A stretch of DNA of 34,071 nt from a virus, in the IMG/VR virus record IMGVR_UViG_3300046471_000241, positions 1-34,071 of that record; one strand, 5' to 3'. The notes under the pieces are model-generated. The model was not told where the DNA came from, searched no databases, and saw nothing but the letters and a program-made list of their open reading frames with translations. A program made the translations under genes and the position numbers. This document shows positions 16,185 to 23,347 of the stretch, one piece after another (position 1 is the stretch's first letter; every line of letters begins with the position of its first letter).

Positions 16185-16644
16185 GCCACTGACTCACTAA
16201 CTCGCCGTGCAGGTACAGTTCACGCGGCCTTTCTACCGGCTCCGGCAGGGGCGGTTCAGGAAAGTGCTCCACATACAGACCGGCATCAATCTGTTTGACG
16301 ACCACGCGCTCGGTGAGCTGCACGTCAATCGCGATATCGTAGGAACCATCATCCAGCATATCGGCCTTAAATTTAAAGCCGGTCTGCTGCTTTTCCGGTG
16401 TCGCCATGATGTCCGGCTGGTTCTCACGCAGCCATGCCAGAATGGGCACAATGATCAGATCGCAGTCCTCGGCAAAGTTGGTGATAAGCAGCTCCATCTG
16501 ATACTGATATTCAAACGACAGCGAGCTGGCTAACGTGGAAACGATGCGCCCGTTATCCACAAACATCCGCAGGGTGTCGGGGCTGGTTTGCAGCACCGGC
16601 ACCGCATCAGTTAACGCTTTTCGCAGTTGAGCGGGTTTTAACAC
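16177..16644 (-). CDS. R: Tail completion protein R
   Basis: gpR is the tail completion protein preceding S in P2. The 155-aa product, the same length as in P2, starts MLKPAQLRKALTDAVPVLQ and has the conserved core YQYQMELLITNFAEDCDLIIVPILAWLRENQPDI in divided form across residues 46-80. It overlaps the distal end of lysC by 38 bases and the start of S by eight, indicating continuous translation from the lysis genes into tail completion. Confidence 0.94.
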   Translation of the reverse strand: MLKPAQLRKALTDAVPVLQTSPDTLRMFVDNGRIVSTLASSLSFEYQYQMELLITNFAEDCDLIIVPILAWLRENQPDIMATPEKQQTGFKFKADMLDDGSYDIAIDVQLTERVVVKQIDAGLYVEHFPEPPLPEPVERPRELYLHGELVSQWHE

Positions 16645-16897
16645 GGTGTTCCTCCTGGCATTGTTTGACCGCTTCCATCTGGAGGCCGCAGGCGGTCAGC
16701 GCGGCCTCCAGGTTTCTGACGTCACTGCTTAAATCGCCGTTAGTGGCCGGTGCGCTTGCCGGTATCGGGCAACTCGTGACCGCCGGACAGCCAACGTAAA
16801 TAATCTGCGGCGCTGGCAAAGGCGGGGCGTTGGTGCATCCGGCCAATGCCGTCAGGCAGACGAGCGCTATACCAGTCGCGCATTTCCTGATTTTCAT
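16607..16897 (-). CDS. lysC: Outer-membrane spanin lipoprotein LysC (Rz1-like)
   Basis: LysC is the outer-membrane half of the spanin complex that joins the two membranes in the last step of lysis. I start it at the ATG at 16897, with AAAGG about eight bases upstream; the product is 96 aa or so. It begins MKIRKCATGIALVCLTALAGC, with a lipobox LAGC and lipidated Cys21, followed by a short Pro-rich mature protein. It is encoded in another frame largely inside the distal part of lysB, the classic nested Rz/Rz1 layout. A longer frame from 16942 would spoil the signal peptide. Confidence 0.9.
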   Translation of the reverse strand: MKIRKCATGIALVCLTALAGCTNAPPLPAPQIIYVGCPAVTSCPIPASAPATNGDLSSDVRNLEAALTACGLQMEAVKQCQEEHRVKTRSTAKSVN

Positions 16898-17165
16898 TGA
16901 GTAACCTTTGAATGTGGACTTCACGGACGCGTGCCTCCTCACCCGCCCGTGCGAGCTGGGTGCGCAGGCTTTGTTCCTGGCGTTCGCGCATCAGTGCCTC
17001 ATCGCTCAGGCGCTGAATGGCGTTGTCGCGGCTTTCAATACCGGCTGACAGTGTGCCGATAATGCGCTGCGCCTGGTCGGCTTCATCATGCAGGCCGCCG
17101 ATACGCCAGGTTTGCAGCCCCGCCAGCGCACAGGCGGTCAGCAATAAAATAATCACAATGCGCAT
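16740..17165 (-). CDS. lysB: Inner-membrane spanin LysB (Rz-like)
   Basis: LysB is the inner-membrane spanin subunit, as long as P2 LysB (141 aa). Residues 2-20 (RIVIILLLTACALAGLQ) form an uncleaved membrane anchor; residues 27-95 are a charged periplasmic coiled coil (QAQRIIGTLSAGIESRD... VREVHIQRLLNENQEM). The C-terminus PDTGKRTGH is variable. Its start overlaps the stop of the lysozyme gene as TGATG. lysC is embedded in its 3' part. Confidence 0.92.
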   Translation of the reverse strand: MRIVIILLLTACALAGLQTWRIGGLHDEADQAQRIIGTLSAGIESRDNAIQRLSDEALMRERQEQSLRTQLARAGEEARVREVHIQRLLNENQEMRDWYSARLPDGIGRMHQRPAFASAADYLRWLSGGHELPDTGKRTGH

Positions 17166-17674
17166 CAGACACCCCGCAGGCAGTAGGCCAGCTCATTCGC
17201 GCGGCGGCGCTCCAGGCCGGTGACGCGCTCGCCCTTCACAAACACCCAGCGCGGCAACTGTTCGCAGGCGTCCCGCCATTTTCCCTTGCTGATAAAAAAT
17301 GCCAGCGTGGATTGACACGCCGCCGCCACGCCGACGTTAAAGGCAAAGGACACCACGGCGTCGTACACCGGCTGCGGCATGGCAACCTGCATACAGCGTG
17401 CAATGCCTTTCTCCACCCGCATCACGTCTTCCACCAGATTCACGGCGGCCTGACGTTCGCTGATGTGCGTTTGCGGCTTCACGCCTGCGGTGTGCCCGAT
17501 GCCGTTTGTCCAGACGCCCGCGCTGCACTGATAGGCAGACAGGCGGCAGCCTTCAAAATCGGCAATCAGTGCCAGACCGGCGGCGGAGGTTTTCAACGTG
17601 GGCGTTTGCGGCAGCAGCGCGGCAATCGCCAGAACGGCGGCGACGGCGCAGCGCCTAACGATTGATGGCGGCAT
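17165..17674 (-). CDS. K: SAR endolysin (phage lysozyme K), P1 Lyz type
   Basis: A GH24 lysozyme of 169 aa that cleaves the glycan strands of peptidoglycan. Residues 9-21 (CAVAAVLAIAALL) are a signal-arrest-release helix of weak hydrophobicity, so the enzyme would leave through Sec, tethered and inactive. The catalytic pattern E-8-x-5-T is E41, C50, T56: a Cys takes the usual Asp position, as in P1 Lyz. C43 and C50 can lock each other, and C9 in the helix can exchange with them after release, exactly the cysteine set that controls P1 Lyz. The start lies inside the holin gene (20-base overlap), with AGGGGGG as ribosome site. P2 itself uses a different gpK, so the lysis module is swapped. Confidence 0.92.
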   Translation of the reverse strand: MPPSIVRRCAVAAVLAIAALLPQTPTLKTSAAGLALIADFEGCRLSAYQCSAGVWTNGIGHTAGVKPQTHISERQAAVNLVEDVMRVEKGIARCMQVAMPQPVYDAVVSFAFNVGVAAACQSTLAFFISKGKWRDACEQLPRWVFVKGERVTGLERRRANELAYCLRGV

Positions 17675-17870
17675 TAATGTCCCCCCTGATGCCCATCTGT
17701 TTGAGCAGGCGGTAGGTTTTGCGCCGGTAGTACCAGTTCACCAGGAAGGTCGCGACGCCGACGGCGGCACCGACTAAAAAGGCAATATCCTGCGGTGACA
17801 TTGCGCCGAGCCAGGCAAGAAAGGCCGCGACGCAGTAACAGATAAACGAGGTGATGCGCTCCATGGTCAT
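17655..17870 (-). CDS. Holin (Y position, HP1-like two-helix type)
   Basis: The gene lies where P2 has holin Y, but the protein is shorter, about 71 aa. It has two membrane helices (ITSFICYCVAAFLAWLGAM and IAFLVGAAVGVATFLVNWYY) and a basic tail RRKTYRLLKQMGIRGD, the arrangement of small holins such as that of HP1 relatives. Two start codons lie two apart (ATG ACC ATG at 17870 and 17864). The first overlaps the stop of X (TGATG); the second has GGGA at better spacing. A TTG at 17879 is unlikely. A dual start like lambda S (holin and antiholin) is possible. With a SAR endolysin, the holin mainly times lysis by collapsing the membrane potential. Confidence 0.85.
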   Translation of the reverse strand: MTMERITSFICYCVAAFLAWLGAMSPQDIAFLVGAAVGVATFLVNWYYRRKTYRLLKQMGIRGDINAAINR

Positions 17871-18073
17871 CAGTCCCAAAGTGAGACGGTTTCACTGACT
17901 GCGGCCAGGGTGATGTCCGGCAGCTCCACCGCGTAGCCATGGGGCAGAATTGCCCCCTGTGCGGCTAACCCCACGTTAGCCGCGTAAACGTGTTCAACGA
18001 CCGATCCCGTGCGCCCGTAGTACCGCCAGCAAAGTGAATCCACGGTGTCGCCCTGTTCGGCAGTGACTTTCAT
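17870..18073 (-). CDS. X: Tail protein X
   Basis: gpX is a 67-aa tail protein with a LysM-like fold, the same length as in P2. The sequence shows GDTVDSLCWRYYGRTGSVVEHVYAANVGLA, the typical LysM/tail X pattern, and AILPHGYAVELPDI. It overlaps L (TGATG at 18073) and the holin gene, so L, X and the lysis genes are translated in series. Confidence 0.94.
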   Translation of the reverse strand: MKVTAEQGDTVDSLCWRYYGRTGSVVEHVYAANVGLAAQGAILPHGYAVELPDITLAAVSETVSLWD

Positions 18074-18543
18074 CAGAGCAGCCCGATGATGCAGTGCGAC
18101 ACACCAGCGACGTCGCTGATCGCGTTGCGCCCGTCACGCCATAAATCATCCACCGTGCTTTCCACGATCGCGGCCTTTTGGCTGCCCGCGCCGGTGGTGT
18201 CGTTATTCGGGTAACGCTCGGCCAGAAACGCGGCGGCAATGGACGCCACGGCGCGCTGATAGGCGCAGACCTTCACGCTTTCGTCATCAATCTGATCGGC
18301 AGGGACATCCGCCAGGCATGTAAATCCCTGGGCAATCTGCGCATCACGAAAGCTGAACAGCTCGGCGTTCACTTCGGTCATGGCAAACTTCGCGGCAGCT
18401 CTCAGACGTTTCGCCGTGACGGTGCCCTCCAGGCGCAGCGTGTCGCGCAGCTCAGCCGGATCCACATCAGGCCAAAAGTGGGTATTTTTAATCGCGGGTT
18501 CCGTCGCGGCGTCCGGTTTCGGTGCAGGTACAACAAGAGACAT
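18073..18543 (-). CDS. L: Head completion protein L
   Basis: gpL is the head completion protein that closes the capsid after packaging. The product is 156 aa (P2 L is 169 aa) and carries FWPDVDPAELRDTLRLEGTVT near the N-terminus and the VCAYQRAVASIAAAFLAERY segment typical of the family. The start has AGAGGT at a good distance. A 95-base gap with a strong hairpin separates it from M, the largest spacing inside the O operon. Confidence 0.93.
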   Translation of the reverse strand: MSLVVPAPKPDAATEPAIKNTHFWPDVDPAELRDTLRLEGTVTAKRLRAAAKFAMTEVNAELFSFRDAQIAQGFTCLADVPADQIDDESVKVCAYQRAVASIAAAFLAERYPNNDTTGAGSQKAAIVESTVDDLWRDGRNAISDVAGVSHCIIGLL

Positions 18544-18561
18544 AATGACCTCTGAATGGGG

Positions 18562-18618
18562 GGCGGTGGACGCCAGCCTTGAGCGCGGTCAAAGATCGGT
18601 CTCGGCTGGCGTGCCGCC
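18562..18618 (-). promoter_or_regulatory. Long GC-rich hairpin in the M-L gap
   Basis: GGCGG-TGGA-CGCCAGCC (18562..18578) can pair with GGCTGGCG-TG-CCGCC (18604..18618), broken by one small internal bulge. It sits between M and L within the O operon. No T run follows, so an mRNA processing or stability element is more likely than a terminator. This is inference from base pairing only. Confidence 0.45.
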
Positions 18619-18638
18619 CTGCGCGGGGCGCATGCTTT

Positions 18639-19295
18639 TTAGCGGCCGGATGCCTTTTTAATGGCAGACTCCAGGCGCTCAATGTCTTTTTTTACGCCTG
18701 ATTTGCCGTCGAGAATGAGGGCACTTTTCAGACGCTCCAGGGCTAACGTGTCCTTGCCGCCGTCGCGGTAGAGATAGCCGATAATCTTGTGCAACTGCGC
18801 ACGCACTTTATCGGGCATATCTTCGCCGTCAGTCAGCTCCAGCACCTCCAGCATCAGCTCAATGCTGACCGCTTCACCGGCGGCGCGGGCACGGGCGGTC
18901 TGGTCGATCACTTCCTCCGTGAAGGCACAGCCCGCCGTGCGGGTGCCAAACGGCATCGCGAGCCGGTGTTTAAAGGCGTAGCGGGCAATGTTCAGCGCAC
19001 CGGCGATATCACCGGCGTCAATCCGCCAGATCATGACGGTCATCAGGATGGCATCCTGCGCGCCGTTCCCTTCGGCGAGTGCGCCCGACACCCACGGGGC
19101 GTACTCCGGCAGCAGCTTGCGTTTCAGCTCCGCTTTCGCCTGGAAGGACTGGAGCTTATGCAGTACCTGCTTATCCGCATTGAGCTTTTGCATTTGCAGT
19201 TCGTAGCCGGTGGCGTGAGTCAACTGACCGGCGGCCTGCTGTGCGGCGATAATGGCTGACTGTCGCAACATGTGACGGCGGCAAGGGCTAATCAT
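18639..19295 (-). CDS. M: Terminase small subunit M
   Basis: gpM recognises cos together with P. The 218-aa protein starts MISPCRRHML, like P2 gpM (MTSPCRRHM), and contains LLPEYAPWVSGALAEGNGAQD, ILMTVMIWRIDAGDIAGALN and the C-terminal GVKKDIERLESAIKK. It is shorter than P2 M (247 aa); the Lys/Arg-rich C-terminal tail of P2 is missing. It lies 11 bases after N. Confidence 0.95.
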   Translation of the reverse strand: MISPCRRHMLRQSAIIAAQQAAGQLTHATGYELQMQKLNADKQVLHKLQSFQAKAELKRKLLPEYAPWVSGALAEGNGAQDAILMTVMIWRIDAGDIAGALNIARYAFKHRLAMPFGTRTAGCAFTEEVIDQTARARAAGEAVSIELMLEVLELTDGEDMPDKVRAQLHKIIGYLYRDGGKDTLALERLKSALILDGKSGVKKDIERLESAIKKASGR

Positions 19296-19306
19296 GACGT
19301 CCCCCT

Positions 19307-20371
19307 TTATTCCGCTGATTCAGGCGCGGCAGCTTTGAAGGTGCCGAGCTGGATGTTTTCAACCAGGCAGCCGCCGCGATAGTCTTCCACCACAAAATCC
19401 TCATTGATGGATTCGTAGTTTTCGATGCGGTCACGCTTTGGCACTTCCTCAATGTGACGGCGGTGTGAGCCGTCCATCCAGTAGATGGACAGGTTATCCA
19501 GGCGGGTGATCATGAACGCATTGGCAGGGAAGCCCGGCACGCGCACCGCCGGTAAATTACCGATGCGCTTCTGGCTGATAATCATATCCGCTGCCAGGCT
19601 TTCCGAGTTCTCCTGCGCCTTGTTCACCAGCGGGAAATACTTGTCTGCCAGCAACTGACGACCGCAGATCACCACCAGGCCGGTATCGTCCTGATAAATC
19701 GGGTCAACCATGTTGTTGGTGGCATCCATCACCAGCGCGTCCAGGTTCTCAAAGTCACCGCCTGCACCGACGCGGACGGTCTCGGAAATCACGGCGTCAT
19801 CCTCACCGAGAATTTTGCTCATCACGCGCTCCGGCGCATTGTTGCGGTACTTTTGCAGCCAGCCCACGTTCACGTCCTGCAACAGCGGGTTTTTGGTGCG
19901 GTTTGATGTCGCCGCACGCTCAACGCCGTTAAAGCCGATGGTGATGCGGTCCAGCGCCTGGCGTTTCACGATGGCGTCACGTAAACGCGCCTGGAAATCC
20001 TGGTAACGCGCCCACAAATCCAGCGTGGCGTAGCGGAAATGGAAATCGTAGTTCGTCTGGCGGCACTCATAGCCCTCAGCGGTCAGGGTGTTGAAGTCAG
20101 CCGTTTGGCGTTCACCGGTGCCGCTGGTGTCTGCCGTGCTGGCAATCGAACCGGACACGCCGACGCCGACCTTTTCCCCCTTCATTTCATCCACCGGAAT
20201 GATGTTAATCATCTGCAGGAAGGCAGAGGATTCCTGCACGCGGGTCATCAGCGTTTGCGTCACCGACGGCTCGACGCTGAATTTTTTATCCAGGTCGCTA
20301 GTGTCCACCGAGTTCAGCTCGGCGATGCGGGACAGGAAGGCGTTAAATTTAAAGCGGGTAGTTTGTTTCAT
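19307..20371 (-). CDS. N: Major capsid protein N
   Basis: gpN forms the T=7 head shell (T=4 when a P4-type satellite directs assembly). The 354-aa protein (P2 N is 357 aa) begins MKQTTRFKFNAFLSRIAELN, and the first 30 or so residues would be removed by the O protease. The HK97-fold core is seen in the segments LDLWARYQDFQARLRDAIVKR and DRITIGFNGVERA. It lies between scaffold O and M as in P2. No lesion is seen. Confidence 0.97.
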   Translation of the reverse strand: MKQTTRFKFNAFLSRIAELNSVDTSDLDKKFSVEPSVTQTLMTRVQESSAFLQMINIIPVDEMKGEKVGVGVSGSIASTADTSGTGERQTADFNTLTAEGYECRQTNYDFHFRYATLDLWARYQDFQARLRDAIVKRQALDRITIGFNGVERAATSNRTKNPLLQDVNVGWLQKYRNNAPERVMSKILGEDDAVISETVRVGAGGDFENLDALVMDATNNMVDPIYQDDTGLVVICGRQLLADKYFPLVNKAQENSESLAADMIISQKRIGNLPAVRVPGFPANAFMITRLDNLSIYWMDGSHRRHIEEVPKRDRIENYESINEDFVVEDYRGGCLVENIQLGTFKAAAPESAE

Positions 20372-20417
20372 GCGTTTTTATCCAAAATGGTTATCGGGTT
20401 AATCGCGAGCGTTGTAC

Positions 20418-21269
20418 TTAGCAGTCGGTGAAATGGGCTGCATCACCCTTGCCGCCGCCGCTGGAAACGGGGCGCTGCGTGTAGTTCTGAGGGGCGGATT
20501 TTTCCAGCTTGCCTTTGAGCGTGCTGAACTGTTCGCGATCATCTTTCGCGGTTTGTTCCAGCGCGTTCAGGCGTTGTGTCACGGTGTTTTCCAGTGCGGA
20601 CAGCTTTTCATCAGTGGCTTGCAGGCCGGTTTCGACGTGTTCCACCACCACTTCCACGGCGTCATGCACGTCTTTAAAGCGGGCATCATCCGAGGTGGAT
20701 TTGCTGGAAAGCAGTTGTTTCACACGGGAGAACAGTGACGGCGCAGCCGGTTTCTCTTCCTCAAACTCAAACGCCGTTTCTTCGGCGGCGGTAAAGAGGT
20801 TGTCCGCACTTTGCTTACGGCCTGCCAGCGGGTTTTGCTGTGCCTTCGCGCTGAACTGCAGGTACTCGGTGCCGAGGCTGGCGGGGCTGTCGGTCACGGC
20901 CAGGCCGATCAGGTAGGCTTTGCCGGTGTCGGAAAACGAGGGGTTCACTTCGATGGAGGTGTAAACCTTCTGGCGGGCTTTCACCATCGACACTAAATCC
21001 GGCGTCGGGTCGATATCGGCATACAGTGCCAGCTTGCCTTTCAGGGCACCGTCAGCCACTTCTTCGGCGTAGACGCCGGTGACATCGCCGTACATACGAA
21101 ACGCACTGTCAGGGAAATAGCCCTTGATGTGCTCCATGTTGATGCGTGCGCCGTAGACCTTCGGGTCATAGGTCGCCGCCATCTGTTCAATCCACTCGCG
21201 GGTGATTTCGCGTCCGTCGGTGGTTGCCCCTTCGGTACAGATACGAAAGCGCTTTGCTTTTGTTGCCAT
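20418..21269 (-). CDS. O: Capsid scaffold and protease O
   Basis: gpO is both the internal scaffold and the serine protease that matures the P2 capsid. I start it at the ATG at 21269 with GGAG eight bases upstream, giving MATKAKRFRICTEGATTDG; a longer frame to 21365 has no family support. The catalytic residues known from P2 (Asp19, His48, Ser107) map to D18 (TTDG), H47 (INMEHIKG) and S105 (VYTSIEV), and all are present. The C-terminal half is a charged coiled coil, the scaffold domain, ending GDAAHFTDC. The product is 283 aa, as in P2. It is the first gene of the O operon. Confidence 0.96.
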   Translation of the reverse strand: MATKAKRFRICTEGATTDGREITREWIEQMAATYDPKVYGARINMEHIKGYFPDSAFRMYGDVTGVYAEEVADGALKGKLALYADIDPTPDLVSMVKARQKVYTSIEVNPSFSDTGKAYLIGLAVTDSPASLGTEYLQFSAKAQQNPLAGRKQSADNLFTAAEETAFEFEEEKPAAPSLFSRVKQLLSSKSTSDDARFKDVHDAVEVVVEHVETGLQATDEKLSALENTVTQRLNALEQTAKDDREQFSTLKGKLEKSAPQNYTQRPVSSGGGKGDAAHFTDC

Positions 21270-21348
21270 GTGTCGGACTCCAGTCGGTGTGTGCTTCTGA
21301 GGAGTCCAAGTTTCCAGACACACGCCCACCACCGCCAGCCGATGCGGG

Positions 21349-21366
21349 TTGATGCTCGATGGCACA
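21349..21366 (-). promoter_or_regulatory. Ogr activator box of the O promoter (P_O)
   Basis: On the minus strand GTTGTGCCATCGAGCATCAA fits TGT-N12-CAA. The block is shared with the V box, including the bases ACCCGC that follow. A start 55 bases from the centre, near 21302, leaves a 33-base leader before O. A matching rightward box for P was not found in this gap. Confidence 0.75.
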
Positions 21367-21413
21367 ACGTGGGCAGCAGGAAAATCAGCGTGCTGCCCGT
21401 TAACGTGGCAGTC

Positions 21414-23180
21414 ATGAAAATGACAAACTCAAACATTATCAGCGACCCACGGCGACAGGCGGCTCTGCTTTACTGGCAGGGTTTTTCTGTGCGTCAGATT
21501 GCGGAGATGCTGAACCAAAAGTTACCGACGGTGCAGAGCTGGAAAACACGCAACGCCTGGGACAACGTTGCGCCGATTTCCCGCGTGGAATCCAGCCTGG
21601 AAGCGCGCCTGATTCAGCTCACCACCAAAGACGTGAAAGGGAACGCCGATTACAAGGAGATGGAGGCGTTAGGCCGGTTAATGGAACGCCTGGCCAGGGT
21701 GAACCGCTACGGCCAGAGCGGGAATGAGGTGGATTTAAATCCCAACGTTGCCAACCGCAACAAAGGGGATCGTAAGAAGCCGACTAAGAACTATTTCAGT
21801 GATGAAGCGCTGGAAAAACTGGAGGGTATTTTTCTGGCTCAGTGCTTCCAGTATCAGCGCGTGTGGTATGACGCAGGGCTTAAGCACCGTATCCGTGACA
21901 TTCTCAAATCTCGCCAGATTGGCGCGACGTTCTTCTTTGCCCGCGAAGCGCTGCTGCGCGCCCTGGCAACCGGCCATAACCAGATTTTTCTGTCGGCCAG
22001 TAAAACCCAGGCTTACGTCTTTCGTGAGTACATCATTCAGTTTGCGCGCCTGGCCGGTGTTGAGCTGACCGGCGACCCGATTGTGCTCGGCAACAACGGC
22101 GCAAAGCTGATTTTCTTGGGCACCAACTCCAACACCGCCCAGAGCCATAACGGCGACCTGTACGTGGACGAAATCTTTTGGATCCCCAACTTCCAGAAGC
22201 TGCGCAAGGTCGCCAGCGGCATGGCCTCGCAGGAACATCTGCGCACCACCTATTTTTCCACGCCGTCAGCGCTGACGCACGGCGCGTACCCGTTCTGGTC
22301 AGGTGAGCTGTTCAACAAAGGGCGGGAAGACCGAAACGACAGGATTGAGCTGGATATCAGCCATCACGCCCTGGCGAAAGGCCAGCTTTGCGGCGACGGG
22401 CAATGGCGGCAAATCGTCACCATTGAGGACGCTTTAGCCGGTGGCTGCAACCTGTTCAACATCGACACGCTGAAACAGGAGAACAGCGCCGAGGATTTCC
22501 GCAACCTGTTCATGTGTGAGTTCGTTGACGATCAGGCGTCGGTGTTCCCATTCGCCGAGCTGCAGCGCTGCATGGTGGAAAGCGCCGAGGAATGGCAGGA
22601 TTTCAGCCCGTTTGCCATGCGTCCGTTTGGTTATCGCGCCGTCTGGATTGGTTACGACCCGTCACACACCGGCGACAGCGCAGGCTGCGCCGTCGTGGCT
22701 CCGCCGCTGGTGGACGGCGGCAAGTTCCGCGTGCTGGAACGCCACCAGTGGAAGGGTATGGACTTTGCCGCCCAGGCAAAAAGCATTGAGGCGTTAACGA
22801 AACGGTACTGCGTCGAATATATCGGCATTGATGCCACCGGCATCGGCCAGGGTGTTTTCCAGCTTGTCCGGCAGTTCTTCCCCGCCGCGATGGAAATCAG
22901 GTATAGCCCGGAAACCAAAACGAAAATGGTGCTGAAAGCAAAGGACACCATCACGTCCGGACGCCTGGAGTACGACACCAACCACAAAGACATCACGTCG
23001 TCATTCATGGCGATCCGCAAAACCATGACCGCCAGCGGCAGCCGCTCCACCTACGAGGCCAGCCGCAGCGAGGAAGCCAGCCACGCAGATGTCGCCTGGG
23101 CAATCATGCATGCACTGCTTAACGAACCACTGACCGCCGCGAACGGTGGCCAAAGCCCTAACATCCTGGAGTTTTACTAA
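21414..23180 (+). CDS. P: Terminase large subunit P
   Basis: gpP is the packaging ATPase and cos nuclease. From the ATG at 21414 the product is 588 aa (P2 P is 590 aa); the second ATG two codons later is also possible. The N-terminal DPRRQAALLYWQGFSVRQIAE is a helix-turn-helix that contacts DNA. The ATPase has a deviant Walker A KSRQIGATF and Walker B LYVDEIFW. The nuclease half shows the RNase H-like acidic motifs WIGYDPSHTGD, YIGIDATGIG and SHADVAWAI. It is transcribed away from O. Its TAA overlaps the ATG of a short ORF (TAATG). Confidence 0.97.
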   Translation: MKMTNSNIISDPRRQAALLYWQGFSVRQIAEMLNQKLPTVQSWKTRNAWDNVAPISRVESSLEARLIQLTTKDVKGNADYKEMEALGRLMERLARVNRYGQSGNEVDLNPNVANRNKGDRKKPTKNYFSDEALEKLEGIFLAQCFQYQRVWYDAGLKHRIRDILKSRQIGATFFFAREALLRALATGHNQIFLSASKTQAYVFREYIIQFARLAGVELTGDPIVLGNNGAKLIFLGTNSNTAQSHNGDLYVDEIFWIPNFQKLRKVASGMASQEHLRTTYFSTPSALTHGAYPFWSGELFNKGREDRNDRIELDISHHALAKGQLCGDGQWRQIVTIEDALAGGCNLFNIDTLKQENSAEDFRNLFMCEFVDDQASVFPFAELQRCMVESAEEWQDFSPFAMRPFGYRAVWIGYDPSHTGDSAGCAVVAPPLVDGGKFRVLERHQWKGMDFAAQAKSIEALTKRYCVEYIGIDATGIGQGVFQLVRQFFPAAMEIRYSPETKTKMVLKAKDTITSGRLEYDTNHKDITSSFMAIRKTMTASGSRSTYEASRSEEASHADVAWAIMHALLNEPLTAANGGQSPNILEFY

Positions 23181-23347
23181 TGAAAACCACCCACATCGCC
23201 CCACAAAAAAACGTCTGGACGGGCAAGGATAATTCCAGCGAGCCGCATCGCCTGAAACATCAGCCGTCAGCGGATGAATTCCGTGCGCAATACCAGGGCG
23301 GCGCCCACACTAACCACTCACACCCAAAAGGTGATCAACGTGGCTAA
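23180..23347 (+). CDS. Small ORF between P and Q, possibly coupled
   Basis: A 55-codon frame starts at an ATG that overlaps the stop of P (TAATG) and ends inside the first codons of Q. The product (MKTTHIAPQKNVWTGKDNSS... GDQRG) is polar and His-rich, and I do not know the family. It fills the whole gap between the two terminase and portal genes, so coupling of translation from P to Q is its clearest possible role. It could also be chance. Confidence 0.45.
   Translation: MKTTHIAPQKNVWTGKDNSSEPHRLKHQPSADEFRAQYQGGAHTNHSHPKGDQRG

Noticed and set aside
21129-21413. N-terminal extension of terminase P back to 21129
   Set aside because: It would run through the O start and both promoters, and the P2 family start matches the ATG at 21414.
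23274-23339. ATG at 23274 as start of Q
   Set aside because: It has no ribosome site and the added residues have no P2 counterpart; the GTG at 23340 gives the P2 length and a good ribosome site.
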